The position numbers and the translations under genes were made by a program. The notes below the pieces were generated by a model. That model was given only the letters and a program-made list of their open reading frames with translations. It searched no databases and was not told the origin of the DNA. Positions 11,326-21,015 of a stretch of 64,000 nucleotides of DNA are shown here, in pieces (position 1 is the first letter of the stretch; each line of letters begins with the position of its first letter). This DNA comes from Rhynchopus sp. YZ270_cl-10 (Eukaryota > Euglenozoa > Diplonemea > Diplonemida > Diplonemidae). The DNA is taken from contig OZ037841.1 of NCBI GenBank assembly GCA_964035575.1, positions 1,302,001-1,366,000 of the forward strand, given 5' to 3'.

Positions 11326-13295
11326 CGGAAAGCATTGCCGATTTGCGTTTTTTCCTTTACTATATTTGATTGAAAGAATGTCTTAATCATCTTAACTATC
11401 TTTGTTCCAAAAACGCGAATCTGGAAGCTCAAAAAAAAGTATCCCCTCCTTCTCTTGCATTCTTTTTCAATAAGAACAAAAGATATGTAGTGGCCATATT
11501 GTACAGTTGTGGGTCTGTGTTCCAACGTACGCTAAATATCGAAGTTATCATCTCTTCAAAAAAAAGACTTCGAACAAAGCTACGCCCAGGGGAAGAGCAT
11601 TTTTTTTTTAACTGTTCCTCTGGAGGGTGTCTAAATTTCCCTTTTCCCTTTGCTTTGTCACTTTCCACTTTTTTTTTCACTTTACCTCAGAGAAAAGTGA
11701 CCAGGCAAAGTGAAAAAAGGGAAAAGGTTACAAATTTTTTTTTGGTGAACAAGATGTCCTCTCCCCCGTTTCTACTTGCTTGGTGATCAGCTTGCACCGC
11801 ATGTTTTGTTTTGTTGTTTTTTTTTTTCTTTTCTTTTTTATCAGGGTCCTAGCTTGGTTTTGGAAAAAAATGCCAAATCTGGGTCAGAATTTTTTTTTTG
11901 GGTCAGCAGAGGTTTTGGGCCTTGGGGGGCTTGTCTTGGCTTTTTTGGGTTTTCCGAGCTCTACCCTCACTGTGGTGGGGTCATTTCAGAAAAATGGACA
12001 AGTTCTTGACTGATACAAATTTTGGCCACTACGACTAGTGAGTTGCTCACAACGTTAAGTGGAACGCTACTTTTACCATAAAAATCACTCCCCGTTCATA
12101 GATCACCCAACACAAAATATATAAAATGGCGCCGCAGGCGAAAAAAATTAGGGTACGGTGTAAAAATGTAGCTTTTTACACCACAGAGTCACTCTACGAA
12201 CCCTTTTTTGCGGAGCAAAAAAGGAAAAAATGGCGCCGCAGGCAAAAAAAATTGGGTCCAGCCCTGGACGGTGCCGGATTTTTTTGTCAATATTTTTTTT
12301 CTTACCCCAGAAAAGGTGGTGGGCCCCCCCAAAGAGGGGAAAAAATCAGAATTTCCCAATTCCAAATTAATTAATTCCCTTTTTTTTTTTTTTTCGTGGG
12401 TCGCGACCCAGGCACTTGGGTCAGCTTGACCCACTGACCCAGGCAAGCTAGGACTCTGTTTTTATTGTGAAAATAACATGTGTGTGTTTTACTATATTGG
12501 CAGTGGTGTCAAAGCTTCTGTGGGTGGTCCCTGATCACAACGAGATGCTTGCATCAAAAGCAGCACAAAAAAAACTCTCGGAATTGCCACGTTCTGGTAC
12601 GACTTTTTTGTCAAAGTGTTTCCCCTCCCCACCATCCAAACTCGCACGGTCTAAGCATAGCCACTAAGACTGATATCGGGTGACAGATGTGCACCCCCCT
12701 TAAAATCACAGAGCAACAGTCCCAGAGACGAGCGTGCACTGTCAAAAAATTCCCCCTTTTTTTTTGAAAAGAAATATCTTCATTCGTTTTTTTTGACCGT
12801 GAGGATTCAGATCCCAACTAATTTCTCTAAAAAAAAAGCTTGTCTCTTCGAACCATACACACCACACTGAAGCATCGTTCGCAGTATTCGAGAGGCTAAG
12901 TTCTATTCCAATGTTGTATCTCGCTAGCAGCAACCTGCACCGTCTAATAACGTACAGGTCATAAATTGGACAAGAAGAGAGAGAAATTCCTGGCTGCAGC
13001 ATGATTTGCAGTAAGAACAACAAACATCGGTGGGGTAAAAACCATTCCAAAAGACACCTTAGTTTTTACTCTGGTGGTTTTACCCTATGTTTTTACCCAC
13101 CGGTGTTGTCTTACTGTATTTTTTTAAAAAAAGTATGTGAAAACCTTCGATATCTTTTTATTTCCAGAAAGAGTGATGTGTGTGTGTGTGTGTGCCTATC
13201 AGATGCATACGCATGTGGTTTTCTCTGTTCATTAGTGTGCCTTATTGTACCTGCTATTCAGTAGAATAGATAGTATATGAAATAAATCTGTTCTT
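10011..13295. other. Intergenic, no gene seen
   Basis: Pyrimidine tracts, A/T runs and several + strand hairpins; a divergent hairpin at 10660-10687 keeps only the outer AGGATGA/TCATCTT stem. A direct pair of GGCGCCGCAGGC words lies near 12128 and 12232. The 12-mer GATTGTCGATAC at 11070 recurs elsewhere. Reading frames here are low-complexity and carry no recognisable motif. Confidence 0.5.
10460..10495 (+). ncRNA. AGAG-loop hairpin element (copy 2)
   Basis: Outer stem AGGGTGA/TCATCTT (with G-U pairs), inner stem CTAAGC/GCTTAG, 8-nt loop ending GTGAG, 2-nt AA bulge on the 3' side. It follows a C/T tract ending in TAG and precedes a T/C tract ending in CAG at 10533. Confidence 0.65.
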
Positions 13296-13440
13296 ATGGG
13301 GAGATCCGGGTGCCGTCAACAACACTATTTACAAAAAAAAATCAAAAAGAATCACATCCGCTTTTTTGTGTTGTTTTGTGATTTTTTTTTTTTGTGATTT
13401 TTTGTGAATAGTGTTGTTGGGGGCACCCGGATCTCCCCAT
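13296..13440. mobile_element. 145-bp miniature inverted-repeat element
   Basis: Termini ATGGGGAGATCCGGGTGCC and its complement, followed by a matching AACAACACTATT block inverted at the other end. Flanking CTT on both sides gives a possible 3-bp target duplication, as in PIF/Harbinger-type elements. The interior is GTGATTTTTT-like filler also seen in the elements near 8.2 and 9.4 kb. Confidence 0.8.
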
Positions 13441-14371
13441 CTTATTTGTTTGTCTCTACTCTCCGAATCGACTCTTCATGGTTCTACAAAAAAAAAACAA
13501 AATGCCGTGGCTCGGGGCAAGCCAAAAACTCTTGTCGTATCCTTCCAAAGAGGAACCCTTTTGCCGCGTTGTGCATTATTTTTTTTAAAAAAAATTGTCA
13601 ACACGCCGTCGACCCGGATGAGTCCAGTGTGCCGTTTATTCTTGTATTATTTTTCCAAAATCCTTTTTTTGCTTTTTTGCCTTTTTTTTTTCCCCAGTGC
13701 GCCCGCCGAAGTCCGGTGCGGTGTTTTGCACAGCTCTTTGTGATATGTTTGTATCATTAACAGGCGGGGGGGGAAAACTACCTTTTTTTTTTTCTCCTTG
13801 CTCTTTGTTCTGCCATTGGGCATTTTGGCTCTCCCCCTTTTTTTTTTGCTTTTGTTGGCTTTATAAATAAAATTCAAAAGGCATTTTAAACGCCTTTTGA
13901 GGGACAGTTCTCACAGAAAGGCCGATTGCCCGGTCCCATCGAGGTCGATTTGTAGCTTACAAAAAATGAAAATAAAATAGCGCGCACACCCCGAGTGTTG
14001 AAAACGAAGAAAAAAAAAATTCTCCTTGCCGTTTTCTATGTGATAGACAAGAAACCAAACAACGAAAAATGTATTTCAAAAAGAAAAACATCCCAAAAGG
14101 ACTCTATCTTTTTTGTGCTGATGGGAATTTTTCTTGCTCCTGCGAGATTTTTTAATAAAAAATGTAACTGCCTCCATCTGCACTGTTTTTGAGTCTTTAA
14201 AACAAAGCGAAAGCGAAGCGTTGAAGCTGGCAATATCACCAAACAATTGTATGAAACAAAAAAACAAAACACATATTTTTTTTTGTGACGAGTCCTGTGT
14301 TCTGAGTTCCCCAAAAAAGAGTGGTGTATCACAACGTGCGAACCTATTTGTATTTCCTTCATCTCCTTTTC

Positions 14372-14400
14372 AAGATGTGTGCGAGAGGCATGTTCATCTT
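14372..14400 (+). ncRNA. AGAG-loop hairpin element (copy 3)
   Basis: Outer stem AAGATG/CATCTT, inner stem TGTGC/GCATG (two G-U pairs), loop GAGAG at 14383-14387, TT bulge on the 3' side. Compared with copy 1 the inner stem changes on one arm only, and pairing is kept through wobble pairs. A CAG follows at 14431-14433. Confidence 0.6.
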
Positions 14401-15017
14401 TTCAACTGTTATTTGAACTAGGTGATTACGCAGGACATCTTCTTTACCCATGACCCATGCTTTTTCTTTTTATTTGTTTGAGGTGAACCAGCGCACACTT
14501 TTTTGAGACCGTGAAAGTGAGTAAAAAAAAATAAGAAAAAAGTGTGCGCTTTTTTTCTCTTCTTTTTGCAACCTGAGAGAACCTCCTCTTTGTTGCTTGT
14601 TTCCTTTTGCATCGAAACAGTTGTGTTACGTACGAAACTACATGCCGTACCCATATAACGATAAACTCAGTCGAAAAAAATCAAAAAATGTGCAAACGGC
14701 TGTCGAAAGACGTTCAATCTAACGGAAAAGAAAAACACGATAGTTATTATTTTTTGCGTCAATTTTTTTCTTTTTTATGATTTTCTTTTTGGCTTTTTGA
14801 TACTGAGAAAATATATGGGCGGATCTCCTTGTCTACGCATATCACATTCGTGCCTTTTAACGGAAACTACTAAACTACGTAACTACCATCTCCTATTTTT
14901 GATAGATATATTTGTTGTTGTTGTTGTTGTTGTTGTTTTTTATTCAAGGGTACTTCTTTAGCACCCTCTGTACCTTCTTTTCATTAGAAAAAGACTGTAT
15001 ATGAAACAATTTTTTTA

Positions 15018-15047
15018 GATATTGTGTGCCCGAGAGAGGCGTACATC
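15018..15047 (+). ncRNA. AGAG-loop hairpin element (copy 4, divergent)
   Basis: Inner stem GTGTGCC/GGCGTAC (wobble pairs included), loop CGAGAGA, and a short outer GAT/ATC stem. The plan matches the other copies, but the outer stem is shorter and the bulge lies on the 5' side. Confidence 0.45.
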
Positions 15048-15741
15048 CTTCAAATTTCCATCCTTTTTTTTAAACAAAGTGACGTACTGCGTTGGGTTCA
15101 TTTTTTCACAAACTTTTCATCCTAAGGTTTCCTAAAGATCTTTGTGCAGGAGAGGCTCATTTATCGTTCCACTTTTTCTCTTTGTGTCGTATAATGTACT
15201 TGCACAAAAAAAAAGGGGCGGAACCTTGTGTTTTTGGATATGGTGATTCTTATCGAATTTTTCTGCTTTTGTTTTTGTTTTTGTTTTTATATTATTCGTC
15301 TCTCTCTCTCTTTCTTTTCAACTTCCCCTGTTTTCTTCCATTCTTTTGCCAGCGATTTTCTCTGGCAATTAAAAAAATGCGTTTAGCACTGTTAACCAGA
15401 CCGTCACTGACACCCCGTTTTTGGTGCAAGGTTACGCAGACGAGAAACTTAGGATCATCGTTTAAACTTTTCTAATATGCCCACACGTGGACATGAGGCA
15501 TATCTGTCAAATTTCTCTGTTCTTCGTTTTTGGTTACAGTGTTATCCGCTTTCCTCAAAATTTTCCTCCCTCTCTCCCCCCCCCTTTTTGCGTTTCCATT
15601 TTCTGTTTGAGAACAGGGTATCCCTTGTGATCCCTGATATTTCTGAAGATATTTCAGTTTTAAAAGATAACCCCTTTCCAGTGTCTGTATTCCTCTGTTT
15701 ATCTAAAGCGCGGACGTTTTTTTTTTTTTTTTAAAGGTGGC

Positions 15742-16556
15742 CAGGCCTTTTGCTAACCATCATGCCATCATGCCACGTTTTTGGGCGTTTTTTATTTTTT
15801 TTTCCATCATGCCACCATCATGCCACGGGGGGTGGTGAGGCAGGGCTTTCGCTCTCCATCACCTGGGGATTTCCCCCCAGATGGCATGATGGCATGATGG
15901 CATGATGGCATGATGGCATGATGGCATGATGGCATGATGGCATGATGGCATGATGGCATGATGGCATGATGGCATGATGGCATGATGGCATGATGGCATG
16001 ATGGCATGATGGCATGATGGCATGATGGCATGATGGCATGATGGCATGATGGCATGATGGCATGATGGCATGATGGCATGATGGCATGATGGCATGATGG
16101 CACCTTAAAATTTTTCTGCTCACTACGCTCGCGGAGGTATACCTCAAAAAAAAATTCCCGCTCGCTTCGCTCGCGCTGTACGCTATTTTCTTCCTGCCTA
16201 CGGTGCCATTTTACAATGTCAAAGGGGATTCCCTTGCATTTTTCAGCCAGAAATGAAACTTGACCCAACCGTTGCAACAGCCCCTGCTTCTGGAAGACGT
16301 ATTGATTTTGTACGGTTAGTGTACGTAAGGCGCAAGACCAAGGACCGTTAATAAAGGATTAGATTCCGTTTTTGTTATCTCGCAAAACTGACCCTTCGCC
16401 TCTCCACCCTGTGGCTGGCAGGGAGGCGCGCGCGAAGCGCGCGACGACCGCTTTTACCAGGTGGGAAAGCTCGGAATGTACTTTTTTTCCAGGAAATTAT
16501 TTTTTTTGACCATCATGCCATTCAGGGGGAAAATCCCAAAGTTAGCAAAAGGCCTG
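15742..16556. mobile_element. 815-bp Mutator-like foldback element
   Basis: Left terminus CAGGCCTTTTGCTAAC and right terminus GTTAGCAAAAGGCCTG are exact inverse copies. The 9-bp flanks AAAGGTGGC (15733-15741 and 16557-16565) are identical, the duplication length typical of Mutator-like transposons. The interior holds ATCATGCC words, a large GGCATGAT minisatellite and a GC-rich block with GCGCGCGAAGCGCGCG. No transposase, so non-autonomous. It inserted into the 5' arm of a hairpin element whose right-hand copy stays complete. Confidence 0.88.
15881..16102. repeat. Minisatellite, 8-bp unit GGCATGAT
   Basis: About 28 near-perfect tandem copies inside the Mutator-like element. Shorter complementary ATCATGCC runs lie near 15758 and 16512, so the array may have grown from subterminal repeat words. 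Histidine/methionine-rich reading frames across it are artefacts. Confidence 0.97.
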
Positions 16557-16558
16557 AA

Positions 16559-16590
16559 AGGTGGCTAAGAGTGAGGCTCCGGGGTCATCT
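16559..16590 (+). ncRNA. AGAG-loop hairpin element (copy 5, at a transposon insertion site)
   Basis: AGGTGG pairs with TCATCT, with CTAAGAGTGAGGCTCCGG between, matching the family in order but with a weak inner stem. The Mutator-like element duplicated the first nine bases of this unit on insertion. A T-rich tract ending TTTACAG follows at 16618, just before the Helitron-like reading frame. Confidence 0.45.
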
Positions 16591-16616
16591 GATAATTTTT
16601 TGTTCATTTTATTTAC

Positions 16617-16906
16617 AGCCCCGAGAGGCTGCAGCCATCGAGCAAATGGTTATCGACCCTGAGCCTACGTCCAACAACTCTGTCGAGCAGATGGTGCTGG
16701 ACGAAGAGGAGTCTGAAGACGACAGCCCCCTTCTTGAGCGTTTCAGGGGCGGGCACCCCAGTGGTTCTGGCAGCGTACGAAGAGGGAAGAGCGTTTTCGA
16801 AATACCTGCAGAGCAGGGTACTGGGCGTGTTGCAGATTATTTCTACAGGGTGGAGTTCCAGGAGCGTGGGTACCCCCATATCCACAACACATCCCGTATT
16901 TTTTTT
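16617..16906 (+). mobile_element. Helitron Rep (HUH) fragment
   Basis: The frame contains GRVADYFYRVEFQERGYPHIHN, split here as GRVADYFYRVEF and QERGYPHIHN. The YRVEFQxRGxPHhH signature is the HUH metal-binding core of Helitron Rep proteins, which open rolling-circle transposition; the paired histidines are coded at 16877-16885. The usual helicase domain and catalytic tyrosines are absent, and after PHIHN the similarity stops. Upstream is an acidic linker with EQMV repeated twice. This is therefore a truncated remnant. A TTTACAG directly before the frame could be a splice acceptor. Confidence 0.6.
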
Positions 16907-19900
16907 TTTGATGGCAATTACTTGTTTTGTATTTCCGTTGTTTTGCCAGAAGCATTCCTTCGTGGAGATGGTGTATCCACTCCCACATCGTATCTGATGG
17001 GCAAGGTGCGTCTGTGTCGGTAAAAATATTAAAACAAAAATAACCCCCCCTTTTTTTTTGCTCGCTTTCCCCATTTTTCTTCCCCCTTTTCTCCCCCAAA
17101 CCGGGAAAAAAAGTTACAAACCCCCCTCTTTCCCCAGATTACTCCGTTTTTTGGTTTAACCGTGCCATTACCCATTTCTCAAAAAACCCCCCTCCCTCCC
17201 TCCCTCCCTTCTCCATTGCGATGGCAGCAATATAGGAAAAAACCAAAGGGAAGGCTCGCTTTTCCAAAAAGTTAAATAAAATGAAGTGTACACTACACTG
17301 ATTTCCCAGCACATTTTTTCGGAAATGTGTTTTTTTTTTTTCCTTTTCTTTTCTGCAATATTTACTGTCTGATGATTTCTGTTCACTTGATTAGAAAGTG
17401 TCCGGAATTATGCTACTATTTTCCCCGTGTGTGTGAATGCAAACTTAGGTGCGCGCCCCTCCCCAAGCATAACGGCTTTCGATAACCCAGGGGTTTCGGT
17501 CTTATTAAAATTAGTTGTCAAGCAAAGGAAACTAAGTGAGAAATCATAATCGAGCTCATAACTCAATAGCAAAATCATAGGGGCACAACAGTAAGAGGCT
17601 ACGGTGCGTCGTTGTTGCCATCTTCTCTCTCTTTGCTGTGGGTGCTGGTGTATGCAGTTGTTATTGTTCATAAATAAACCGATTCTCCCTTTGTTTCAAT
17701 GCAGGTTCGCAAGCCGTTGTGGTTGGAGTGGATGCTGTGTTAGAGAAGAAAAAAATTAGTTATGGTCAATGCGACAAATATTGCTTTGTGTGTTTGTGTG
17801 TTGAAATCAGGTGTGGGTATTTTCAAAGAGCAGAACGTTTCCCAGAAAGCCTGTTCGTGTGTGTGTTTTGGGTAATTCCGAAGTACGGAGTTTTTGCCCC
17901 CCCCCAAAAAAAAAAAAAACAGTGGAGATTGCACAACGTGTGGCAACACAACCGAGGCAACTACACTACTCCAACAATTTATCAAAAAAAGCAAAATGTG
18001 TGTGTAAAAATGTGTGCACCTCGTTCCTGCCTGAGGCCGATCGTTTTTGTTTCTTTGGAAAAATAAAAGTTGAGAAGAAATAAAATACCCAACCACTACA
18101 ACAACGTGCAGTTCACCCACCTGGGTTTTTTTTCATAAATAGATCCGTGTATGTGTGTGTGCCCCCGTGAGTCGGATTTATCTTGTCTGTCTATTTATTT
18201 TCTCTCTTTTTTTTGCATCTTCCAACTTCTTCCCCCCCTAATCTTACTCAAATATCCCACCTAGAAAAGCTAGGAAAATCCCCTCGATTTGCGGTATAAA
18301 TGTCACTTCACACCGTAATCATGCTTTTGTTTTTCTTTAGCGAGGCTTAGGTAATTTCAACAATTTTTCTATTTCCCCCCCTCTTAGGGCCCTCTTTGTT
18401 TTTCTATTTTATAACCCGCGGAGTGTCAGTGCCTGCGTCCCAGAGGCGTTTTGCACTATCAACTTCACTTAATTTTTCGCGTCAAACGTGCTAAAGGGAG
18501 GGCATTAGAGGTTCCCCTTTATGTTATAGTGTATTGTGTCGCCCTACCTGCTTTGTTGGTGAGGTTAGGAAAATGAGTGTCAACGAACAGTTCTGTGGGT
18601 GTCGTCGTACAGCGTTTTGCGGGTGTTTTTTTTCTCTTTTTCCTTTTTTTTATCAAACTTTCACTCTTTTTCCCGTATAATGTATGATGGAAATGGTCTT
18701 GTGTTAGGTACGTGCTTGTTATGATGTCTGACCTCTCGTCGTTAATCGTGAGGAATACTCTTTTATTCTTTGTTTGTAAAATAAAAAATAAAAATGCGGA
18801 ACACATCATAAAAGTTCATCCTGACAAAGACCTTTTTGCTTCACCCCCCCCACACCCTGATCTTGCTCTCTCTGCATGCCACCCAGTTGCAAAGCTTAAA
18901 GGTGTGTTTTTTTGAACGTATCCAGATCGTCATGCGGCTTGCAAGAAAAAATTTAAAAATATGACAGAAACTTGTCTGATTTTGACGTTATTTTTTGGTC
19001 GATAAAAGCAAACAGAACGTTGTAACGGTGTTTTATTCCTACGAAGCTTGCTTTAAAGGAGAAATAGTACCGGTTCGGTCGCAAAATCATTACTAAATAG
19101 CGCGTTATTGTGGTAATAATATTGAGTGGCATGTTCATACTAATTCCGCCCCCTTTCAAAGCAGTGGCAGGTCTCAAACAAATTTCTGTTAATCCCCCAG
19201 AAGAAGAAGGGGGAAAAAAAAAAACGTTGGCAAGAAGCCAGTCTTAACCAGTGGCGATACAAGCGCAGTACATATTCAAGCGAAGTGTGTGCTGACCTTC
19301 CCCCTCATCTGTTGTCGTAGGCAAAAAAAATGCTACTCCTTTTTTTAATGTCTTCTCTCCCCACCTTTTTTTGTGTGTTTTTTGTGTGTCTTCGCATACG
19401 ACTTCGATTCTTACAACGATGGTGAAGTAGATGACTTGATTTGTAGTTTACTTGTGGTTTTCACCGTTGCAAGCAAACGGTGAAACCACAAGTAAAACCA
19501 CAACTCAAGTTATTTACTTTACCGTCGTGCATTGGTTCTGTGATACCCCCTCCCAGAGGGCACGTCACCTCCCCTTTGAATCGAACCAAAATGCGCTTTA
19601 TTCTCGTGCCCTTCAGACCTGGTGTGTGCCTTTTGTTTTTGAAGATGTCTAAGTACTGTGAGGTTTATGTGCATCTTACAAAATCGCTTTTTTATTTTTG
19701 CTCAGCGCGATTGAAAACTGGAAACCTCCAGACTCAACAAAATGATGCAAAAAAATGTTTTTTTCTTTTCCCTCCCCATTTTTTTCACGATTATAAATAC
19801 ATATCTCATCAACTGCCTCTCTCGAAACAATTGTTTTTTTTTTTTCTTCCAAATTGTGTATGCACTGTGAAGCATATTTCAACTTTTCTTTTCCCCCTTT

Positions 19901-21015
19901 CACAGATGACGTGAGGAATAGTATTTAGTACCATCTTAGCTTTATATTTTCCCCCCAAGGCATCACCAAGACACTCCGTACTTCCGGTGCTGTCTTCAAT
20001 GACCCGAGAGCATCTGTATATTTAAAAAAAAACGAATTTAAAATAATAAAAAAACGTTATTTATTGACCCTCCTTCCTCCTCTCCTTCTCTCTGCACAGT
20101 TTTTTTTTTTGGTGGTAGCTGGGATGAGGAAGGCAGCAGCATCTTTTTTTTGTGTGCTTTTTTCGCCTCCCCTTTGACCAGTTCAAAAAAAGCTGGTGGT
20201 TTGGTGCTGTGGGCAAACACGGCGCCCGATTTTTTTTTTTTTTTTTTTTTGCTTTTTTTGTTGCCACCCAACCGGGTAGCACAGAGAGAGGGGGAGGCTG
20301 GTCAATCAGGTGTAGGGCATAAGAGGAGGATCACTGTCTCCCAGAAGCAGCATCGGGGGGGTGCTGGAGACCAAGCGTTTTTTTTTTCAAAGTGGAAGGG
20401 TCTGGGAAGATAAATACAATTTTCGGCAACTATCAAAAATTCTGTTTCCCCCCCTTTGGCGTGGCGACTTTTTGTGTACAGAAAATCCGTCCCTCCGACA
20501 GGTTGATTGTCGATACTACAAATAGTGGAGCTCATCCTCGGGTACAATAAGACAACCAAAAGTTTTCAAAAAAAAAAAAAAAAAAAAACGTAGCACAAAG
20601 GCCCACCCTACCCTCTAGTATCAACGCTTCCCCACTCCCCCTCCCCCCCCGCTCTGCTGGGAAAAAGCAGAGGAAAAAACGAGGGGCATTCACATCAACA
20701 ATAAGAAAGTAATTTCTCCCCCTCTCCTTCTTACTGTCCCCTCAAAATGCAACAGCAGTTTTTATTTTTTGGGGTGCAATATATTATACAAGGAAAGTTT
20801 CTGTCATGAAGATACGTATCCCTCACCAGTTCTTTTTACCTTGGATGCTTCAATGCAATACGAAACTTTGAGACAAAGAGGCACAACTTTTGCTCCCCCC
20901 GCCATCCTAGGGGTTTTTGCATCGTTGCACACTTCCTGGTACTCAAATATTCCTCTCCCCTCTCCCCTCTCTGAAAAACTCCAAACAGGAAAAAAAAGGC
21001 GGATTCTTCAGAATA
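16907..21015. other. Intergenic, no gene seen
   Basis: Homopolymer-rich DNA with CCCT runs at 17196-17212 and C/T tracts. At 17920-17960 the words AGTGGAGATTGCACAACGTG and GTGGCAACAC recur near 29387. The 12-mer GATTGTCGATAC is present at 20505. No reading frame of recognisable function. Pyrimidine tracts become dense before the GH3 gene. Confidence 0.5.
18428..18457 (+). ncRNA. AGA-loop hairpin element (class B, copy 1)
   Basis: Outer stem AGTGC/GCACT, inner stem GCGTC/GGCGT, loop CCAGA, CT on the 5' side and TTT on the 3' side between the stems. It shares its plan and the GCCTGCGTC word with the hairpin at 35003. It follows a divergent GAGGCTTAGG word near 18341. Confidence 0.45.

Larger units (their letters stand above)
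13441..15741. other. Intergenic, no gene seen
   Basis: Homopolymer-rich. Contains a TTG microsatellite at 14909-14937 and hairpins listed separately at 14372 and 15018, plus a weaker one near 15136-15165 with loop AGGAGAG. No reading frame has a recognisable domain. Confidence 0.5.

Noticed and set aside
15807-16277. Histidine/methionine-rich minus-strand proteins
   Set aside because: Produced entirely by the GGCATGAT minisatellite inside a transposon.
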